Assembly: GCF_000385215.1 (NCBI RefSeq)
Contig: NZ_ARQK01000056.1
Span: 37,468-101,467 of the forward strand
Length of the DNA: 64,000 bases
DNA from: Thioalkalivibrio thiocyanoxidans ARh2
GTDB lineage: Bacteria; Pseudomonadota; Gammaproteobacteria; Ectothiorhodospirales; Ectothiorhodospiraceae
Direction: 5' to 3'
The position numbers were made by a program, and so were the translations under genes. The notes beneath the pieces are model-generated. The model did not search any database. It saw only the letters and a list, made by a program, of their open reading frames with translations, and was not told the origin of the DNA. How positions within the stretch are numbered: the stretch's first letter is position 1; every line of letters starts with the position of its first letter. Below, one piece after another: positions 39,077 to 45,730 of the stretch.

Positions 39077-40059
39077 ATACGCCAGACGCCCGCACCCAGG
39101 CCCTGCAGCACTGGCTGGATACCCTGCCCGGGACGTTCGGGGATCTGCGCCTGCTGCGTGCGGATGCGAGCTTTCGCCGCTATTTCCGGGCCCGCCGGAA
39201 CGGGGTATCGGTGGTAATCATGGACGCCCCGCCCGAACGCGAGGCGACCTGGCCCTTCGTACGGATTGCTCGGCTCCTGGAGGGTCTGGGGCTGCGACCG
39301 CCCCGAGTGCTCGAACACGACGCCGACTCGGGCTTTGTTCTTCTGGAGGATCTGGGGGACCGCACCTTCACCCAGGCCCTGGCCGAGGGGGCGGACGAAT
39401 GGCCTCTGTACCAGCGCGGACTGGATACACTGGCCACGCTCCATCGGCGCTGGCCGGAACAAGGCCGTGCCGATGGCATCCCTCCCTACGACCGCGAGCG
39501 CCTGCTGGCAGAGACGACCCTCTATGCGGACTGGTACTGGCCGCGGCTGCAGGGTCAGACCATGCCGGATGCCATGCGCTCAGAGTTCGACACTGCCTGG
39601 CACCAGGTGCTGGATGCCCTGCCGGGCCTCCCGGACACCCTGGTGCTGCGCGATTTCCATGTCGACAACCTGATGCTGCCTCCCGGCGACGAGCAGGCCT
39701 GCGCGCTGCTGGACTTTCAGGATGCGGTGATTGGCAGCCCCGCCTATGACGTGGTCTCGCTGCTGGAAGATGCCCGTCGCGAGGTCTCGGCCGACACGGT
39801 CGCCCACGGGCTCGAACACTATCTGGCGAACGCGGACCTCCCCCGCGCGTCGTTCATGGCGCACTATCACGTGCTGGGCGTTCAGCGCACGGTGAAGATC
39901 CTGGGCATCTTCGTGCGCCTCGCGGAACGCGACGGCAAGCCCCGCTATCTGGAGCACCTGCCGCGCCTGCACCGGCTGCTGGAACAGGGCCTGCGTCACC
40001 CGGAGCTGGAGCCGGTCGCTCGCTGGTTTTCCGCCCACGCGGCCAGGGAGCACGCCTGA
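39073..40059 (+). CDS. amgK: N-acetylmuramate/N-acetylglucosamine kinase AmgK
   Basis: This 328-residue protein has the aminoglycoside-phosphotransferase fold: ADASFRRYFRARRNGVSVV in the N-lobe, catalytic VLRDFHVDNLMLPPG, and the metal-binding LLDFQDAVIG. In Pseudomonas, AmgK phosphorylates MurNAc at C1 and MurU then makes UDP-MurNAc, a salvage path that bypasses MurA/MurB. Here murU starts at the last base of amgK (TGATG). The adjacency is the main reason for choosing AmgK among related kinases. The start overlapping cpdA gives the family length. Confidence 0.92.
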   Translation: MNTPDARTQALQHWLDTLPGTFGDLRLLRADASFRRYFRARRNGVSVVIMDAPPEREATWPFVRIARLLEGLGLRPPRVLEHDADSGFVLLEDLGDRTFTQALAEGADEWPLYQRGLDTLATLHRRWPEQGRADGIPPYDRERLLAETTLYADWYWPRLQGQTMPDAMRSEFDTAWHQVLDALPGLPDTLVLRDFHVDNLMLPPGDEQACALLDFQDAVIGSPAYDVVSLLEDARREVSADTVAHGLEHYLANADLPRASFMAHYHVLGVQRTVKILGIFVRLAERDGKPRYLEHLPRLHRLLEQGLRHPELEPVARWFSAHAAREHA

Positions 40060-40751
40060 TGCGCGCGATGATCCTGGCCGCCGGACGCGGCGAGCGCATG
40101 CGCCCGCTCACCGACCATTGCCCAAAGCCACTGCTGCCGGTCGCCGGGCGCCCGCTGATCGCCTACACCCTGGAGCGCCTGGCTCGGGCCGGCTACCGCA
40201 CGGTGGTGATCAATACCGCACACCTGGGTGAACAGATCCGCGAGACCCTGGGGCGCAAATATGCAGGCATGCGGCTGTTGTACTCCGAGGAGCCGGAGGG
40301 TGCCCTGGAAACCGCGGGAGGTATCCGTCAGGCCCTGCCCCTGCTGGGCGACGAGCCGTTTCTGGTGGTCAATGGCGACGTCTGGTGCGAGCACCCGCTT
40401 CACCCGCCTGCGAAACGACTGCTCACGGAGAGTGGCCGGCTCGCGCACCTGGTGCTGGTGGACAACCCGGCGCACCACCCGCAGGGCGACTTTCGGCTCT
40501 CGGACGGACGGGTATCGCTGGGTCAGGGCACACCGCTGACCTTCAGCGGCATCGGCTGGTATCACCCCGCGCTGTTCGCGGACCTGCCCGAGGGTCGCCG
40601 CCCACTGGGCCCCTTATTGCGCGAGGTCATCGACGGTGGTCGCGTGAGCGGAGAGCACTACCAGGGGGACTGGCGCGACATCGGCACGCCCGAGCGCCTC
40701 GCGGCGCTGGAGGTGGACATCGACCAGCGCCGGGATCACGGCTTGATGTAG
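40059..40751 (+). CDS. murU: N-acetylmuramate-alpha-1-phosphate uridylyltransferase MurU
   Basis: This 230-residue nucleotidyltransferase starts MRAMILAAGRGERMRPLTDH, with the GxGxRxxPLT-like nucleotide loop and the lysine of CPKPLLPVAGRPL. NGDVWCEHPL carries the metal-binding aspartate, and GDWRDIGTPERLAALE is the C-terminal signature. It should make UDP-MurNAc from MurNAc-1-P and UTP after AmgK. Its last 16 nt overlap, tail to tail, the 3' end of the DsrE-like gene on the other strand. Confidence 0.93.
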   Translation: MRAMILAAGRGERMRPLTDHCPKPLLPVAGRPLIAYTLERLARAGYRTVVINTAHLGEQIRETLGRKYAGMRLLYSEEPEGALETAGGIRQALPLLGDEPFLVVNGDVWCEHPLHPPAKRLLTESGRLAHLVLVDNPAHHPQGDFRLSDGRVSLGQGTPLTFSGIGWYHPALFADLPEGRRPLGPLLREVIDGGRVSGEHYQGDWRDIGTPERLAALEVDIDQRRDHGLM

Positions 40752-41230
40752 GTATACCCCGCGCGCTGCAACCGGGTCAGCTCGCCAATACCCGAAGGTA
40801 CTCGGTCCTCGGGCTGGGCATCGTACAGATCGTCCAGCCCGATCCCCCGCTTGTCCAGCGTGTTGCCACAGACCAGAAAACGCACATCCTGCATCTTCAG
40901 GGTGTCCACCGTGGCGCGAAGGTCCGGTTCCTCGTTCGCATACTGCAACAGGCTGACTCCGCCACCGTGCATCACGACCTTGATCTCGAGGCGATCCATC
41001 CCACTCCCGTCGATATGGTTCTGCAGGTTGCGCAGGGCGTTCAGGTGCAGGGCCGGATCATCGGCGTTGATGTGGTAGACCACCTGCAGCGTGTCGTCGG
41101 CATCAGCGGCAGCGCCGTTTCGCTCGGGCCCGAACAAGGCCCAGCTGCCCCCCAGCGACAGGAGAAAAAGGGCCCCGGCCAAGAGCCAGCCCGGGCGCGC
41201 AAAGCGCGCAGAAAAAGGGAGGGGGTTCAT
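40736..41230 (-). CDS. Membrane-anchored DsrE-like protein
   Basis: This 164-residue protein has an N-terminal hydrophobic segment (about residues 13-33, GWLLAGALFLLSLGGSWALF) and then a DsrE-type domain: TLQVVYHINADDPALHLNAL, LEIKVVMHGGGVSLL and VRFLVCGNTLDKRGIGLDDL, with Cys121 at the position where DsrE/TusD proteins carry the persulfide-forming cysteine. The end, AGYTYIKP, resembles the end of the upstream anti-sigma-like protein (EGWIYIKV), and the domains look paralogous. It is probably periplasmic, held by its N-terminal helix. It is the third gene of the sigma factor operon, 40 nt after the anti-sigma gene. A longer open frame upstream is rejected. Confidence 0.82.
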   Translation of the reverse strand: MNPLPFSARFARPGWLLAGALFLLSLGGSWALFGPERNGAAADADDTLQVVYHINADDPALHLNALRNLQNHIDGSGMDRLEIKVVMHGGGVSLLQYANEEPDLRATVDTLKMQDVRFLVCGNTLDKRGIGLDDLYDAQPEDRVPSGIGELTRLQRAGYTYIKP

Positions 41231-41270
41231 CGCCACCCTGGGCCCACGGGACGCCCCGCGACGGGTGCGA

Positions 41271-42083
41271 TCATACCTTGATGTAGATCCAGCCCTCGGC
41301 CTGGCGGCGGGCGGCCTCGGCCACGCCGGAATCGATTCGTTCCGCCTGCGGGAGAATGTCCACCGCGCCACCCTCCTCGCGCGCGAGACGTTCGAGGGTC
41401 TGGGCACAGGCAGTGAAACGCAGGCTCGAATACTCCTCGCTCAGTGCCGCGATACGTTCGGGATAGGGGGCCCGGTCCGTGCGCAGGAAGTCCATCGCAT
41501 TGTTGTGCACCACGACCTGCACGTTCAGTTCGCGACCATCGGCCGCCGCATCGCGGTACATCGCTTCGATGTCGTCCAGCAGCTCGGACATGGATTTCGG
41601 ATCAGCCTCGTTGACATGCAGCAGGATCTGGTCGGTCTCAGTCGCCGCGACGACCTGCGGGGCAGCATCGCCAGCCTGATCGCCACGGACCATCAGCGCC
41701 GTCTCCCCGGCATCGCCACCGATCTGGGCGGTGGGCTCACCGCTCGCCAGGAAGCCGGCATCGCGCGTGATCTCGTAGCCCGCCAGGGACCCCAGCACCA
41801 GCGCCACGACCCCGGCCGCCATCGACGGGAACCAGTGACTGCGGGAGGACCGGGAGATGCGACAGCGTCCGCCACCGGACTGGGCCGTGGGCAGATCCTC
41901 GTAGGCCATGCCCACCAGCTCCTTGAGCTGGTGCATATCGCAGACCTCGCGGCTCAGCCGCTCGCTGGAGGAGATTAGCTTCAGTGTATTGAGGCGGTCC
42001 TCGGGCGAGAATTCGCCATCGACGAACGCATTGAGGATCTCCTCGCTGGGGCGATCCTGCGCATTGAGACGGTGTTCAGCCAT
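41271..42083 (-). CDS. Anti-sigma-like membrane protein with C-terminal DsrE-like domain
   Basis: This 270-residue protein has three parts. Residues 1-70 are cytoplasmic and resemble the sigma-binding region of RseA/RsiW-type factors (ILNAFVDGEFSPEDRLNTLK), without a clear zinc motif. A single transmembrane helix lies at about 85-105 (PSMAAGVVALVLGSLAGYEI). After a linker, residues 150-270 form a DsrE-like domain with DQILLHVNEADPKSMSELLD, NVQVVVHNNAMDFL and LRFTACAQTLERLA, placing Cys226 at the DsrE cysteine position. It overlaps the ECF sigma gene by 8 nt. I infer an anti-sigma factor whose periplasmic part may sense sulfur species; this arrangement is not one I recognise as characterised. 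Confidence 0.75.
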   Translation of the reverse strand: MAEHRLNAQDRPSEEILNAFVDGEFSPEDRLNTLKLISSSERLSREVCDMHQLKELVGMAYEDLPTAQSGGGRCRISRSSRSHWFPSMAAGVVALVLGSLAGYEITRDAGFLASGEPTAQIGGDAGETALMVRGDQAGDAAPQVVAATETDQILLHVNEADPKSMSELLDDIEAMYRDAAADGRELNVQVVVHNNAMDFLRTDRAPYPERIAALSEEYSSLRFTACAQTLERLAREEGGAVDILPQAERIDSGVAEAARRQAEGWIYIKV

Positions 42084-42636
42084 GCCGATTCCTCACTACC
42101 TGGAGATGGGGTCCATCGGCCGCTTGCCCCTGGTCGGCCCGCTGATCCAAAAGCACCTTTTTCAGTTGCGCCCGAGCCCGGCTCAGGCGACTCATCACGG
42201 TCCCGATCGGCACATCCAGCACCTCCGAGACCTCCGAGTACGCGAACCCCTCGAGGTCCACGAGCGACACCACCTGTCGGTGATCCGCGCTCAACTGCGC
42301 CATCGCGCGGTGGACATCTGCGACCATCCGGTTGCGTTCGGTCTGCATCTCCGGACAGTCCTCGCAAGGCAGCTCCATGCTGTCCACGTCCACCGTATCC
42401 TTTTGCCGCCGCCCCCAGTCCCGGTAGCAGTTGGTCATGATGCGGAACACCCAGGCCTTCAGGGCGCTCTCGTCCTGCAACGATTTCAGCCGGGTCAGGG
42501 CCTTCATCATCGCTTCCTGCACCAGGTCGTCGGCCAGGGCGGCATCGTGACACCAGGCAAAGGCCATGCGGTACATCTGCGGCCGAAGGTCACAGACCTT
42601 CTGGCGCAACCGCCTCTGCGCGAACCAGGTCGCCAT
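42076..42636 (-). CDS. ECF-family RNA polymerase sigma factor
   Basis: This 186-residue protein has sigma region 2 (QMYRMAFAWCHDAALADDLV then FRIMTNCYRDWGRRQ) and region 4 (MAQLSADHRQVVSLVDLEGF then VSEVLDVPIGTVMSRLSRAR), with no regions 1 or 3, as in extracytoplasmic-function sigma factors. The linker between them carries a CEDC pair (LPCEDCPEM) that could bind metal or respond to redox state. GGAGG lies 9 nt before the ATG at 42636. It is the first gene of a three-gene operon with its likely anti-sigma factor and a DsrE protein. Confidence 0.93.
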   Translation of the reverse strand: MATWFAQRRLRQKVCDLRPQMYRMAFAWCHDAALADDLVQEAMMKALTRLKSLQDESALKAWVFRIMTNCYRDWGRRQKDTVDVDSMELPCEDCPEMQTERNRMVADVHRAMAQLSADHRQVVSLVDLEGFAYSEVSEVLDVPIGTVMSRLSRARAQLKKVLLDQRADQGQAADGPHLQVVRNRHG

Positions 42637-42696
42637 GTTGTATTTCCTCCATCCGCAGGGCCGTACGTGCGGCCTTGCTTGTTCTTGTACCTTGTA

Positions 42697-42723
42697 GGAC
42701 GCTACCCCACGCAGCGCTATTCC
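42697..42723 (-). promoter_or_regulatory. Candidate ECF-type promoter upstream of the sigma factor gene
   Basis: On the minus strand GGAAT is followed after 17 nt by CGTCC, resembling the GGAAC-N16/17-CGTC pattern of ECF-dependent promoters. The -10 element lies about 60 nt before the sigma factor ATG. ECF operons are often autoregulated, so this is a reasonable candidate, but the match is short and the spacer is shared with the divergent gene at 42781. Confidence 0.4.
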
Positions 42724-42780
42724 GGTCCAGGCCCTTCTCTTTGTGGCCCGCGTCCCGAATCCCCAGCCTCAGGATACCCA

Positions 42781-43224
42781 ATGCCCTTCGATCCGCAACA
42801 ACTGGAAGCCTCCTTTGCATTCGACCCGGAGACCACCCGTGACCTGCGCGAGCGCTGGTCGCGCCTGATCACGGATGCCGTCTGGGGCGACCTGAAGACC
42901 GGGACCATCGGGGCAGTGCCCCGCCTGCGCAAGCGCCTGCTCGAGCTGGGCGAGAACCTGCGGTCGCTGCTGTCCGACCGCGCCTGGATTCCGCACGAGC
43001 GCGAACGCGTGAAGGGGGCAATGGCGGCCGCGCTCAACCTGCGCGACAGCCTGCAGCAGACCGATCGTGCGGCGAAACTGCTGAACGGCGGCGAGGATTT
43101 CGCAGCCTTCGAGGCCGACTACCTGGCCTTTCGCAAGGCGCTGCTCACCTTCGTCGAACAGCACGAGCAGGTCTGGGGCGACCTCCTAGAGAGCCTCTAC
43201 GACGACGCGTCGGACGAGGACTGA
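42781..43224 (+). CDS. Soluble helical protein, unknown function
   Basis: I do not recognise this 147-residue protein. It is charged and predicted to be mostly helical, with MPFDPQQLEASFAFDPETTR at the start, a basic middle (PRLRKRLLELGENLRSLLS) and an acidic C-terminus (LYDDASDED). No cysteine, signal peptide or membrane segment is present. It starts 144 nt from the divergent ECF sigma gene and ends 2 nt before a GCS2-type ligase gene, so it is probably cotranscribed with that ligase. Confidence 0.75.
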   Translation: MPFDPQQLEASFAFDPETTRDLRERWSRLITDAVWGDLKTGTIGAVPRLRKRLLELGENLRSLLSDRAWIPHERERVKGAMAAALNLRDSLQQTDRAAKLLNGGEDFAAFEADYLAFRKALLTFVEQHEQVWGDLLESLYDDASDED

Positions 43225-43226
43225 CC

Positions 43227-44663
43227 TTGGGTCAGGAGATCGCCGACGAGCACTTCGGCGCCCAGGATTACGAGCGCTTTCGCGCCGCCCTGAGCCGCGA
43301 GACGGAACTGCTGCACGAATGGCTGGACCAGCAGGCGGATGGCCCGGTGGTCCCGCCACGACTCGGATTCGAGATCGAGGCCTGGCTTTGCGATACGGCC
43401 GGGCGTCCCCTGCCGATCAACCAGGCGGTCCTCGAGTCCATGGACAGCCCGCTGGCCACGCTGGAACTCGCCCAGTTCAACCTCGAACTCAACTCCTCGG
43501 TCTTTCAGGTGGGGCCCGGATGCTTCGCGGCGATCCTCGCGGAGTTGAAGGAGACCCTGCGCCAGGCGCGCCGCGCCGCACGCCACCACCAGGCCGAACT
43601 GCTGATGGCGGGCACGCTCCCGACCCTCCAGCCGGAGGACCTCGGGCTGCACCACATGTCCCCCCAGGCGCGTTATCGCGCGCTGAACACGGCGGTGCTG
43701 GAACAGCGCGCACAGCGCCCGCTCCAGCTCGACATCGTCGGGCACGAGCACCTGCAGCACACCCACCGCGACGTGATGCTGGAGGCCCTGGCCACCTCGT
43801 TCCAGGTCCACACGGAAACCCGCCCCGCGATTGCCCACCGCGCCTATAACGCAAGCTTGGTGGCCAGCGCCCCGGTACTGGCCGCGGCCGGCAATACCCC
43901 GTTCGTGTTTGGTCATGACCTGTGGTGCGAGAGCCGTATCCCGGTGTTCGAGCAATCGGTCGAGGTGGGCGGCTTCGCCGGCAGCGCACGCGGCCCGATC
44001 CGGCGCGTGACCTTCGGCACGGGATACCTGCATCAGTCGATTGGCGAGCTGTTCACCGAGAACCTGGAGCACTTTCCGGTCCTGCTGCCGGCAAGGTTCG
44101 ATGCCCCGCCACAGGAGCTGCGTCACCTGGCCCTGCACAACGGGACGATCTGGCGCTGGAATCGGCCGATCGTGGGCATCGACGAATGCGGTCGACGCAA
44201 CCTGCGACTGGAGTTCCGCTGCCTCCCGGCCGGGCCGACGCTGATCGACATGCTGGCGAACACAGCGTTCGCGATGGGGCTGACCGAACACCTGATTCAC
44301 GAGTCACCCGACGGCACCCTGGGTACGCCCTTCTCGGAGGCACGCGACAACTTCTACAATGCCGCGCGCCACGGGCTGGATGCCCGGCTGCGCTGGGGAC
44401 ACGCATCACCGGAGCCGGCGCCCCGCCTGATCCGGCGACACCTGCTGCCCCGGGCCGCCGCGGGACTCGAACGCCTGGGCGTCGATCCAGCCGAGGCCAA
44501 CAGCCTGCTCGGGATCATCGCGGCCCGCACCGCCACGCGGCAGACCGGGGCTCGGTGGCAGCGCGACTGGGTCGCGCGTCACGGGCGCGACTGGTCCGGT
44601 CTCGTGCGCGCCTATCGCGGCTGGCAGAACACCGGCTCGCCGATCCACACCTGGGGGCTCTGA
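43227..44663 (+). CDS. GCS2-type glutamate-cysteine ligase family protein
   Basis: This 478-residue protein belongs to the carboxylate-amine ligase group related to plant/bacterial GCS2: RLGFEIEAWLCDTAGRPLPI provides the glutamate of the ATP-Mg site, LAQFNLELNSSVFQVGPG the second, and NLRLEFRCLPAGPTLIDMLA a third. Such enzymes ligate glutamate or another acid to an amine with ATP. The start appears to be TTG at 43227, directly after the preceding stop, which is uncommon; a later start would remove little before the domain. The M14-type hydrolase that follows after 8 nt suggests a ligase/hydrolase pair on one metabolite. Confidence 0.82.
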   Translation: MGQEIADEHFGAQDYERFRAALSRETELLHEWLDQQADGPVVPPRLGFEIEAWLCDTAGRPLPINQAVLESMDSPLATLELAQFNLELNSSVFQVGPGCFAAILAELKETLRQARRAARHHQAELLMAGTLPTLQPEDLGLHHMSPQARYRALNTAVLEQRAQRPLQLDIVGHEHLQHTHRDVMLEALATSFQVHTETRPAIAHRAYNASLVASAPVLAAAGNTPFVFGHDLWCESRIPVFEQSVEVGGFAGSARGPIRRVTFGTGYLHQSIGELFTENLEHFPVLLPARFDAPPQELRHLALHNGTIWRWNRPIVGIDECGRRNLRLEFRCLPAGPTLIDMLANTAFAMGLTEHLIHESPDGTLGTPFSEARDNFYNAARHGLDARLRWGHASPEPAPRLIRRHLLPRAAAGLERLGVDPAEANSLLGIIAARTATRQTGARWQRDWVARHGRDWSGLVRAYRGWQNTGSPIHTWGL

Positions 44664-44671
44664 TTCGACCC

Positions 44672-45685
44672 ATGACCAAGAACCTGCCCGAACTGCACGA
44701 ACTGCCCGATGGCTTTCTCGACGCCACCCCGCAGAGCCTGCACGAATGCGTACCCGAGCCCACCCTGATCCACCTGGAGGGGCAGCGCAGCCCGGCGGTC
44801 GCGGTCGTCCTGCTGCTGCATGGCAACGAGCCCGTGGGCCTGCAGGCGGTCCAGCGGCTGCTGCGGCACTACACGGGGAAACCCCTGCCGCGGACACTGA
44901 CGCTGGTCATCGGCAACCCCCGGGCCGCAGCCGTCAGCCAGCGCCATCTCGACGAGCAGCCGGACTTCAATCGCATCTGGCCCGGCACCGAACAGGCTGG
45001 ATCTCCGGAGGCCGAGCGCTTCGCCGACGTCTGCCGTCGCCTCGAACAGCGCGGGCTGTTCGCCGCGGTCGACCTGCACAACAACACCGGGCGCAACCCG
45101 CATTACGCCTGCATCAACCGCCTGGACCCGGCGTTCATGAACCTGGCCGCGCTGTTCAGCCGCACCGTGGTCTACTTCACGCGCCCACGCGGCGTCGCCT
45201 CGATGGCGCTGGCGCGGATCGCCCCGTCCGTCACGCTGGAATGTGGCCCGCCGAATGACGAATCGGGCATCCAGCACGCCTTCGAGATGCTGGACGCAGT
45301 GCTGCACCTGGACCACTTTCCGGAACACCCGCCGCGGCCGGGCGACATCGAGATCTTCCACACCGTGGCCCAGGTACGCGTGCGACCCGGGCTGCAGGCC
45401 GGGCTGGACGCACAGCACGATGTCCGGCTCGAACCCGACCTGGACCGCCTGAACTTCCAGCTGCTCCCGGCCCGCTCGACACTGGTACGTATCCGCCCCG
45501 AGGTGGACAGCCCACTGGTCGCGATCGCCGAGGACGGGCGCGAAGTGACCGGTGAGTATCTGGAGACGCGTGGCGACGAGATCCGGCTCAAGCGCGCGGC
45601 GATGCCGTCGATGCTGACGCTGGATTCGAGGGTGATCGCGCAGGATTGCCTGTGCTACCTGATGGAGCCGCTGGCCCTGCCCTGA
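44672..45685 (+). CDS. M14/aspartoacylase-type zinc hydrolase
   Basis: This 337-residue protein resembles succinylglutamate desuccinylase/aspartoacylase: VVLLLHGNEPVGLQAVQRLL gives the zinc ligands His-X2-Glu, NRIWPG is the family NRxWPG motif, and AAVDLHNNTGRNPHYACIN gives the third ligand. APSVTLECGPPND may hold the catalytic glutamate. These enzymes cleave an acyl or amide bond of a small substrate. The start is ATG at 44672; a much longer frame through the upstream ligase gene is a coincidence. Its substrate may be the product of that ligase. Confidence 0.85.
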   Translation: MTKNLPELHELPDGFLDATPQSLHECVPEPTLIHLEGQRSPAVAVVLLLHGNEPVGLQAVQRLLRHYTGKPLPRTLTLVIGNPRAAAVSQRHLDEQPDFNRIWPGTEQAGSPEAERFADVCRRLEQRGLFAAVDLHNNTGRNPHYACINRLDPAFMNLAALFSRTVVYFTRPRGVASMALARIAPSVTLECGPPNDESGIQHAFEMLDAVLHLDHFPEHPPRPGDIEIFHTVAQVRVRPGLQAGLDAQHDVRLEPDLDRLNFQLLPARSTLVRIRPEVDSPLVAIAEDGREVTGEYLETRGDEIRLKRAAMPSMLTLDSRVIAQDCLCYLMEPLALP

Positions 45686-45698
45686 GGCGAGAGGTCCA

Positions 45699-45716
45699 CC
45701 CCTGAGAGCTCAGGGG
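45699..45716. terminator. Symmetric hairpin between convergent genes
   Basis: CCCCTGAG-AG-CTCAGGGG forms a short perfect palindrome in the 45-nt gap between the hydrolase gene and the tubulin-like gene, which converge here. Its position fits a bidirectional terminator, although no T-run is present on either side. Confidence 0.5.
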
Positions 45717-45730
45717 CAGCCCCACCCTAC

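Noticed and set aside
43922..44671. N-terminal extension of the M14-type hydrolase
   Set aside because: The extension overlaps most of the GCS2-type ligase in another frame and is Arg/Pro-rich; the ATG at 44672 fits the family.
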